DNA of 6,486 nucleotides from an uncultured Gemmatimonadota bacterium. GTDB lineage: Bacteria; Gemmatimonadota; Gemmatimonadetes; Gemmatimonadales; Gemmatimonadaceae. Shown one piece after another: positions 1 through 4,439 of the stretch (its first letter is position 1; each line of letters opens with the position of its first letter). The DNA lies in assembly GCA_903906325.1 (NCBI GenBank), contig CAIVJV010000356.1:1-6486 (forward strand), in the 5' to 3' direction. The notes beneath the pieces are model-generated. The model did not search any database, was not told the origin of the DNA, and saw nothing but the letters and a program-made list of their open reading frames with translations. The position numbers were made by a program, and so were the translations under genes.

Positions 1-114
1 ACCGCTCGAGGCCTCGGCGATCGCCTCCCCGGTGACGGCGTGATACAGGGTGGCCGCCCCCCCGGTCCCGGCGACCCACTCCCCGAGCGCGTAGTTCTGC
101 AGACGGCTGATCAT
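1..114 (-). CDS. paaZ: PaaZ, ring-opening bifunctional enzyme, N-terminal fragment (cut by window edge)
   Basis: Only the first 38 codons are present; the gene continues past the left edge. The start MISRLQNYALGEW, followed by a LYHAVTGEAIAEA segment, resembles the beginning of E. coli PaaZ as I recall it (a short amphipathic stretch ending in GxW, then HHAISGEALWEV). In that family the N-terminal part is an NADP-dependent aldehyde dehydrogenase and the C-terminal part a hotdog-fold enoyl-CoA hydratase that hydrolyses oxepin-CoA; together they open the ring and give 3-oxo-5,6-dehydrosuberyl-CoA. The ATG at 114-112 lies inside the ATGA that ends paaY, so the genes overlap by 4 nt, and a good AGGAG sits 11 nt upstream. 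Operon position supports the call strongly. Whether the C-terminal hydratase domain is present cannot be seen. A different aldehyde dehydrogenase of the paa pathway is the main alternative. Confidence 0.78.
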   Translation of the reverse strand, partial: MISRLQNYALGEWVAGTGGAATLYHAVTGEAIAEASSG

Positions 115-710
115 CGCGAGTGTGTCTCCTTCCACGTCTTCAGGATGGCGGCCTGTTCGGGCCGATCGGCCGGCACCGCACGGAGGGGCTCGACCTCACG
201 CCACCCGCCTTGCATCGCCGCGGGAAGGCGCTGGTAGAGGGCAGTGCCTTCGGTCTTCCAGGCGAGCATCTCGTCACTCACCTCCTTCACGATCTTCGCG
301 GGGTTCCCGACGACGACGCTCCGCTCGGGGATCCGCATCTCCGCCGGGACGAAGCAGAGTGCCCCGACGATGCTCCCCGCCCCGACCGTCGCGCGGTCCA
401 TGACGACGGCGTTCATCCCGATCAGTGCGTTCGCCCCGATCTGGGCCCCGTGCACCACGGCCCCATGCCCGATGTGCGCTCCGGGCTCCAGCACCACGGT
501 CACGCCGGGGAACATGTGCACCGTGCAGTTCTCCTGCACGTTGCACCCATCCCCGATGATGATCCCCCCCCAGTCGCCGCGGATCGCCGCGCCGGGCCCG
601 ATGTAGACATCCTTCCCGATGATCACATTCCCGGTGACCGCGGCCTTCGGATGTACGAAGGCACTCTCGTGCACCACGGGGATGAACCCATCGAAGGCGT
701 AGCAGCTCAC
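111..710 (-). CDS. paaY: PaaY, hexapeptide-repeat (gamma-carbonic-anhydrase-like) thioesterase
   Basis: 199 aa when started at the GTG at 710-708; E. coli PaaY is about 196 aa. The protein is a left-handed beta-helix with imperfect hexapeptide repeats over about residues 15-140 (for example VIIGKDVYIG, HIGHGAVVHG, ALIGMNAVVM, SIVGALCFV). A C-terminal helix with LAWKTEGTALYQ and EVEPLR follows, which matches PaaY closely. H65, H82 and H87 sit where gamma-class proteins bind their metal. In E. coli this protein is a thioesterase that removes inhibitory CoA intermediates of the phenylacetate pathway; that role is inferred here from family and operon. A longer reading to an ATG at 755 adds 15 residues (MHRGRAGIRPHPGAG) with no family counterpart and overlaps the paaJ end by 49 nt. 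The GTG start gives a GTGA 4-nt overlap with the paaJ stop and has GGAG 5 nt upstream, so GTG is preferred. Confidence 0.9.
   Translation of the reverse strand: MSCYAFDGFIPVVHESAFVHPKAAVTGNVIIGKDVYIGPGAAIRGDWGGIIIGDGCNVQENCTVHMFPGVTVVLEPGAHIGHGAVVHGAQIGANALIGMNAVVMDRATVGAGSIVGALCFVPAEMRIPERSVVVGNPAKIVKEVSDEMLAWKTEGTALYQRLPAAMQGGWREVEPLRAVPADRPEQAAILKTWKETHSR
126..130 (-). promoter_or_regulatory. Ribosome binding site of paaZ
   Basis: The minus strand reads AGGAG here, followed by an 11-nt spacer and ATG. It lies inside the last codons of paaY (Lys-Glu-Thr-His-Ser-Arg-stop). It is the best Shine-Dalgarno match in the window and supports the ATG at 114 as the paaZ start. Confidence 0.6.
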
Positions 711-1918
711 ACCCGCTCCAGGATGAGGGCGTATCCCTGCCCGACCCCGATGCACATCGTGCAGAGGGCGTAGCGCCCGCCGCGATGCTGCAACTCACGG
801 GCCGCCGTGAGCGCGAGGCGGGCCCCACTCATCCCCAGCGGGTGGCCGAGCGCGATCGCTCCGCCATTGGGATTCACGCGCGGGTCCTCGTCGCCGAGCC
901 CGAGCTCACGGAGGGAGGCGAGCCCCTGCGCGGCGAACGCCTCGTTGAGCTCGATCACATCCATCTGGTCGAGCGTCAGCCCGGCGAGCTCGAGCGCCCG
1001 GCGCGTCGCCGGCACCGGACCGATCCCCATCACGCGGGGCTCCACCCCCGCCGCCGTGGCCGCGACCACCTGCGCGATCGGTGTCAGCCCATGTACGCGC
1101 AGGCCACGCTCGGACGCCAACAGCAATGCCGCCGCGCCATCGTTGAGCCCCGAGCTGTTCCCCGCCGTCACCGATCCCTGTCCATCATGCCGGAAGGCGG
1201 GCGTCAGCTTCGCCAACGTCTCGAGGGTGGTGTCGGGACGGAGGAACTCGTCCTGCTCCACGCGTACCGCCGCGCCCTTCTTCTGCGGGATCTCGACCGG
1301 GACGATCTCTTCGGCGAGCCGCCCATTCGCGCGCGCCGTCGCGGCCTTCTGCTGCGACCGGAGCGCGAAGGCATCCTGATCGGCACGGGTCACGCCGTAC
1401 CGTTCGGCGACGTGCTCAGCCGTCTCCCCCATCGAGTCGGTGCCGTGCGCGGCCTTCATCGCGGGATTCACGAAGCGCCAGCCGAGGCTGGTGTCGAAGA
1501 GCTGCATGTCGCGCCCGAAGGGAGTCTCGCTCTTGGAGAGCACATAGGGGGCACGCGTCATGCTCTCCACACCGCCCGCGACGTAGAGATCGCCCTCCTT
1601 GCTCTTGATCGCCCGCGCGGCGTTGGCCACCGCGCTGAGTCCAGAAGCGCAGAGTCGATTCACCGTCTCCCCCGGCACGGTGACGGGGAGCCCCGCGAGG
1701 AGGAGCGCCATCCGCGCCACGTTTCGATTGTCCTCCCCCGCCTGATTGGCGCAGCCGAGGATCACATCGGCGATCGCGGCTGGATCGACCGAGGGGTGAC
1801 GCGCGAGGAGCGCCCGGATCGCATGCGCCGCGAGATCATCGGCGCGCACCCCCTTGAGTGAGCCCCCGAGGTTCCCGATCGGGGTGCGGATACCATCGAC
1901 GAGGAAGGCGTGATTCAT
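707..1918 (-). CDS. paaJ: PaaJ, 3-oxoadipyl-CoA / 3-oxo-5,6-dehydrosuberyl-CoA thiolase
   Basis: 403 aa, against about 401 in E. coli PaaJ. It is a full-length biosynthetic-type thiolase fold. The nucleophilic cysteine is C90 in the motif NRLCASGL; the C-terminal pair is H359 (GGAIALGHPLGMSGAR) and C389 (CTMCIGVGQG). The strings DGIRTPIG, ILGCANQAGEDNRNVARMA, GWRFVNP and GVEPRVMGIGPVPATRR are typical of the PaaJ/PcaF subgroup rather than of acetoacetyl-CoA or fatty-acid thiolases. The enzyme cleaves 3-oxo-5,6-dehydrosuberyl-CoA, and after further beta-oxidation 3-oxoadipyl-CoA, with CoA to give acetyl-CoA and finally succinyl-CoA. PcaF of the beta-ketoadipate pathway is nearly indistinguishable by sequence; the neighbours paaG, H, I, Y and Z decide for PaaJ. 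The start MNHAFLVDGIRTP aligns with the family without extension. It lies 30 nt after the paaI stop and has no clear Shine-Dalgarno. Confidence 0.93.
   Translation of the reverse strand: MNHAFLVDGIRTPIGNLGGSLKGVRADDLAAHAIRALLARHPSVDPAAIADVILGCANQAGEDNRNVARMALLLAGLPVTVPGETVNRLCASGLSAVANAARAIKSKEGDLYVAGGVESMTRAPYVLSKSETPFGRDMQLFDTSLGWRFVNPAMKAAHGTDSMGETAEHVAERYGVTRADQDAFALRSQQKAATARANGRLAEEIVPVEIPQKKGAAVRVEQDEFLRPDTTLETLAKLTPAFRHDGQGSVTAGNSSGLNDGAAALLLASERGLRVHGLTPIAQVVAATAAGVEPRVMGIGPVPATRRALELAGLTLDQMDVIELNEAFAAQGLASLRELGLGDEDPRVNPNGGAIALGHPLGMSGARLALTAARELQHRGGRYALCTMCIGVGQGYALILERV
716..719 (-). promoter_or_regulatory. Ribosome binding site that decides the GTG start of paaY
   Basis: GGAG on the minus strand, 5 nt before the GTG at 710. 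It lies within the codons for the last residues of paaJ (Leu-Glu-Arg-Val). It supports the GTG start over the upstream ATG at 755. Confidence 0.5.
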
Positions 1919-1940
1919 GAGCGGAGTGAGATGTGGGCCG

Positions 1941-1959
1941 TCCCGCCGTCAGAGCGGGA
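1941..1959. other. Small hairpin at the paaI-paaJ junction
   Basis: TCCCGC at 1941-1946 is complementary to GCGGGA at 1954-1959, with a 7-nt loop that contains the paaI stop codon (1949-1951). This 6-bp stem lies in the only sizeable gap within the operon (30 nt) and 22 nt before the paaJ start. It lacks a U-run, so it is not a convincing terminator. It may affect translation of paaJ, or it may be chance in high-GC DNA. Confidence 0.25.
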
Positions 1960-2416
1960 GGGGTTTGCGCGTGCGATAGACCGTCCCGCGGAAATGCCCG
2001 ACCACGGCGTCCTCCTGATTCACCACCGTGACCCGTGCGAAGCCGATCTTATTGGTGGTCGACTCCTGCACCCCCGTCGCGGTGAGCACATCTCCCGGAC
2101 GGACCGCCGTCGGATAGCTCACCGTGCAATCGAGCGCGACGCTGATCTCGCCGTCGGAATTGGTGCAGAAGGCGAGGGCGCTATCCGCGAAGGCGAAGAC
2201 GATCCCCCCGTGCGCGGTACCGAAGCCATTCACCATCTCCGGCCGCACGGTCATGCGGAGCACGCAGCGCTTCGCTGCGATCTCCACGAGCTCGACCCCG
2301 AGCCAGCGGGAGAAGGCATCGCGGGTCATCATCCGCTCCACGACGGATCGCGCCTGCGCGTCGACGGCGCGCTGCTCCTCCGGTGTCCGCTCGGGCACAG
2401 GGTGCGCGCCCGCCAT
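1949..2416 (-). CDS. paaI: PaaI, hotdog-fold hydroxyphenylacetyl-CoA thioesterase
   Basis: 155 aa single hotdog domain of the PaaI (4HBT) type. The signature is MVNGFGTAHGG followed by FADSALAFCTNS. N63, H69-G70-G71 and D78 align with N46, H52-G53-G54 and D61 of E. coli PaaI at a constant offset of 17; the aspartate and the HGG turn form the active site there. The C-terminal part (YPTAVRPGDVLTATG, FRGTVYR) also follows the family. The extra residues come from a charged N-terminal helix (about residues 8-33) that E. coli lacks. PaaI hydrolyses phenylacetyl-CoA derivatives that would otherwise sequester CoA, acting as a rescue enzyme in the cytosol. The start lies in a TGATG shared with the paaH stop (1-nt overlap), with a GGTGG-type weak ribosome site just upstream. 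Starting at M29 or M30 would remove the helix but loses the overlap, so the long start is preferred. Confidence 0.9.
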   Translation of the reverse strand: MAGAHPVPERTPEEQRAVDAQARSVVERMMTRDAFSRWLGVELVEIAAKRCVLRMTVRPEMVNGFGTAHGGIVFAFADSALAFCTNSDGEISVALDCTVSYPTAVRPGDVLTATGVQESTTNKIGFARVTVVNQEDAVVGHFRGTVYRTRKPLPL

Positions 2417-3615
2417 CAGGCCACCCCACCGAGGAGGGTCCCGCCCGTCCGCACCACGCGCCGCAGATAGGGGCTTGGCCGATAGCGATCCTCGCCATAC
2501 TCCGACTGCAGCGCCTCGAGCCGCGCGAGGATCACCGCCGCCCCGATCGCATCACCCCAGGCGAGAAGCCCTGTCGGGTAGTTGACCCCCGTGGTCATCG
2601 CGCGCTCGAGATCCGCCGGCGTCGCGATGCGGAGGTGCACGGCTTCCGCCGCCTCATTCACCAGCATCGCGAGGACCCGATCGACGATCTGCTGACCGAG
2701 CGCCGGATCGGCGAGCGGCGTCGGCGGCACCGCCCCCTCGCGGTAGTCGTAATACCCGCGCCCTGACTTCCGCCCGAGCCACCCGGCCTCGACCAAGCGC
2801 CGCTGCGTGAGAGCGGGCTTGTAGCGTGGATCGAAGAACATCGCCTCGAAGACCGAGGCGGTGACCGCGAAGTTCACGTCGTTGCCGATGAAGTCCATCA
2901 ACTCGAAGGGCCCCATCTTGAAGCCCCCGAGCGTCCGCATCGCCCAATCGATCGTCGCGATATCGGCGATCCCCTCCTCGAGGATCCGCAGCGCCTCACC
3001 GTAGAAGGGCCGCGCCACGCGATTCACGATGAACCCTGGCGTATCCGCCGCGAGGACGGTCGTCTTCCCCCATCCGTCCACGAGCGCCCGCGTGGTGGTG
3101 GTGACCGCCGGATCGGTCACGATCGCGGGGATGATCTCCACCAGCGGCATCACCGGGGCCGGATTGAAGAAGTGGATGCCAATGACCCGCGAGGGGTGAC
3201 GCGTGCCCCCCGCCAGCGCGGCGACGGCGAGCGAGGAGGTGTTCGTCGCGAGGACCGCCGCGGGATCGACGACCCCATCGAGCGTGCGGAAGAGCTCGCG
3301 CTTCACCGGCAGGGACTCGACGATCGCCTCGATCACGAGGCCGCAGTCGGCGAAGCCCCGCAACGCCTCAGCCGTCACGTCGGGGAGGTAGGTCAGCCGG
3401 GCCAGGACGGCGTCGGCCTCGGCTCGCGTGCGGCGGCCCTTCTCCACCTCGCGGTCCATGGCGCGCCCATGCCCCGTCCGCGCCCGCTCGATCGCCTCGG
3501 ACGAGGCATCCGTCAACACCACCCGGTGTCCACGCAGGGCCGCGACCTGCGCGATCCCGGCGCCCATCGCCCCGGCCCCCACCACGCCGACGCTCGTCGA
3601 TCCGTCGAGTCGCAT
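2416..3615 (-). CDS. paaH: PaaH, 3-hydroxyadipyl-CoA dehydrogenase (NAD), compact form
   Basis: 399 aa. Domains: an NAD-binding Rossmann domain (about 8-190) with GAGAMG at 13-18 and D36 at the end of the second strand; a first 3-hydroxyacyl-CoA dehydrogenase C-domain (about 192-291, TPGFIVNRVARPFY to SGRGYYDY); and a second, shorter C-domain (about 306-386) with GVNYPTGLLAWGD and YGEDRYRPSPYLRR. S127, H148 (GIHFFNPAPVMPLVE), E160 and N198 match the catalytic residues of the family, with H148-E160 as the catalytic dyad. It oxidises (3S)-3-hydroxyadipyl-CoA to 3-oxoadipyl-CoA, the substrate of PaaJ. E. coli PaaH is about 475 aa; the difference lies mainly in the segment between the two C-domains, about 15 residues here. 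The ATG is 3 nt after the paaG stop, with AGGGG 9 nt upstream. A butyryl-type 3-hydroxyacyl-CoA dehydrogenase normally lacks the second C-domain, so PaaH is the better call (named PaaC in Pseudomonas). Confidence 0.9.
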   Translation of the reverse strand: MRLDGSTSVGVVGAGAMGAGIAQVAALRGHRVVLTDASSEAIERARTGHGRAMDREVEKGRRTRAEADAVLARLTYLPDVTAEALRGFADCGLVIEAIVESLPVKRELFRTLDGVVDPAAVLATNTSSLAVAALAGGTRHPSRVIGIHFFNPAPVMPLVEIIPAIVTDPAVTTTTRALVDGWGKTTVLAADTPGFIVNRVARPFYGEALRILEEGIADIATIDWAMRTLGGFKMGPFELMDFIGNDVNFAVTASVFEAMFFDPRYKPALTQRRLVEAGWLGRKSGRGYYDYREGAVPPTPLADPALGQQIVDRVLAMLVNEAAEAVHLRIATPADLERAMTTGVNYPTGLLAWGDAIGAAVILARLEALQSEYGEDRYRPSPYLRRVVRTGGTLLGGVA

Positions 3616-3618
3616 CGC

Positions 3619-4410
3619 TCAGCGCCCCTGGTAGCGGGGGGTGCGCTTCTCGAGGAAGGCTCGGACCCCCTCCTCGTAATCGGCGGTGCGTCCCGCCTCC
3701 TGCATCAGCTGGGCCTCGAGCTCGAGCTGTGCCTCAAGACCATTCGCGGCCGAGGCGTTCATCGCCCGCTTGGTGAGCCCGAAGCCGCGCGTCGCCTGCT
3801 GCGCGAGCGTCCGCGCGAGATGCTCGGACACTTCTGGGAGTTGCGCCGCCGGCACGGCGTCCCAAATGAGGCCCCAATCCTTCGCGCGGGCCGCCGGGAT
3901 CTTCTCCGCGAGGAAGAACATCCCCGTCGCCCGCTGCGGCCCGACGAGCCGCGGCACGAAGAAGGTCCCGCTCGTGTCCGGGATGAGTCCGAGCTTGGCG
4001 AAGCTCTCGACGAAGCTCGCCTGGTCCGCTGCGATGGTCAGGTCACAGGCGAAGGCGAGGTTGGCCCCGGCCCCGGCGGCGATCCCATTCACCGCGCAGA
4101 TCACCGGCTTCTCCAGCGTCCGGATGGCGAGGATGATCGGGTTGAAGCTGGCGCGCACCACCTCGCTGATGTCGGGCATCGGACCATCGCCCGTGGGGAG
4201 CACCTCCTGGAGGTCTTGCCCCGCACAGAACCCGCGACCGGCCCCGGTGAGGTGCACCGCACGGATCGTCGGCTCCGTCGCGGCGTCAGCGAGGGCCACG
4301 TGCAACTCGACCGCCATCGCCCGATTGAACGCGTTGAGGACGTCGGGACGGTTGAGCGTCAGGAAGAGGACGCCGTCTCGGATCTCACGAAGGATCAGGG
4401 GGGTCGCCAT
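3619..4410 (-). CDS. paaG: PaaG, 1,2-epoxyphenylacetyl-CoA isomerase (crotonase family)
   Basis: 263 aa, one residue longer than E. coli PaaG. Crotonase fold with the oxyanion-hole segments GRGFCAGQDL (59-68) and NGIAAGAGANLAF (108-120), the PaaG-typical KLGLIPDTSGT (139-149), and the C-terminal ADYEEGVRAFLEKRTPRYQGR match. The two glutamates of true enoyl-CoA hydratases are absent: N117 and F137 stand in their places, while D145 matches the acidic residue of PaaG. This favours isomerase (ring epoxide to oxepin-CoA, and double-bond shifting) over hydration. The frame stays open upstream to an ATG at 4833, but that part is arginine/glycine/proline-rich, has no family counterpart and lies opposite the divergent gene. 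MATPLILREIRDGVLFLTLNRP at 4410 aligns with family starts. It is the first gene of the operon. No Shine-Dalgarno is visible, but a TATCTT lies 6 nt upstream. Confidence 0.93.
   Translation of the reverse strand: MATPLILREIRDGVLFLTLNRPDVLNAFNRAMAVELHVALADAATEPTIRAVHLTGAGRGFCAGQDLQEVLPTGDGPMPDISEVVRASFNPIILAIRTLEKPVICAVNGIAAGAGANLAFACDLTIAADQASFVESFAKLGLIPDTSGTFFVPRLVGPQRATGMFFLAEKIPAARAKDWGLIWDAVPAAQLPEVSEHLARTLAQQATRGFGLTKRAMNASAANGLEAQLELEAQLMQEAGRTADYEEGVRAFLEKRTPRYQGR
3625..3629 (-). promoter_or_regulatory. Ribosome binding site of paaH
   Basis: AGGGG on the minus strand, 9 nt before the paaH ATG, inside the last codons of paaG (Tyr-Gln-Gly-Arg). It is a moderate match and fits translation coupled to paaG termination, as the stop and start are 3 nt apart. 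Confidence 0.4.
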
Positions 4411-4439
4411 ATCCCAAAGATACCCGCCAGATTCCCCCC
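4411..4439. promoter_or_regulatory. 29-bp divergent intergenic region between paaG and the E1 gene
   Basis: This spacer must hold or border the start signals of both units, yet it is too short for two complete promoters with leaders. The -35 elements, if any, lie inside the opposite coding sequence. Neither strand has a purine-rich Shine-Dalgarno at the usual distance: the plus strand has six C before the ATG at 4440, and the minus strand has TTTGGGAT before the ATG at 4410. I see no clear inverted repeat for a regulator such as PaaX or a TetR-type PaaR. Confidence 0.6.
4417..4422 (-). promoter_or_regulatory. Candidate -10 element for leaderless paaG transcript
   Basis: The minus strand reads TATCTT, which fits the TANNNT core of bacterial -10 elements. 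Its last base is followed by 6 nt (TGGGAT) and then the paaG ATG, so transcription would start at or next to the A of the start codon. This is the spacing described for leaderless genes in several phyla. One hexamer match can occur by chance; the missing Shine-Dalgarno and the short spacer make it more credible. Confidence 0.4.

Noticed and set aside
120..773. Plus-strand open frame of 217 codons opposite paaY
   Set aside because: It is the antisense of the hexapeptide-repeat gene; its own repeated look (DD, PDDD, HHG) merely reflects the hexapeptide coding repeats on the other strand.
785..1861. Plus-strand open frame of 358 codons opposite paaJ
   Set aside because: It is the antisense of a confidently identified thiolase; the product is rich in Arg, His and Glu with no motif and no plausible start signal.
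707..1918. PcaF of the beta-ketoadipate pathway as identity for the thiolase
   Set aside because: The sequence alone would allow it, but every neighbour is a phenylacetate-pathway gene and no pca gene is present.
1941..1959. Rho-independent terminator between paaI and paaJ
   Set aside because: The stem is only 6 bp and no T-run follows on either strand; a terminator in mid-operon would also be unexpected.
3619..4410. PaaF (2,3-dehydroadipyl-CoA hydratase) as identity for the crotonase
   Set aside because: Both hydratase glutamates are replaced (N117, F137) and the KLGLIPD segment and C-terminal match are those of PaaG.
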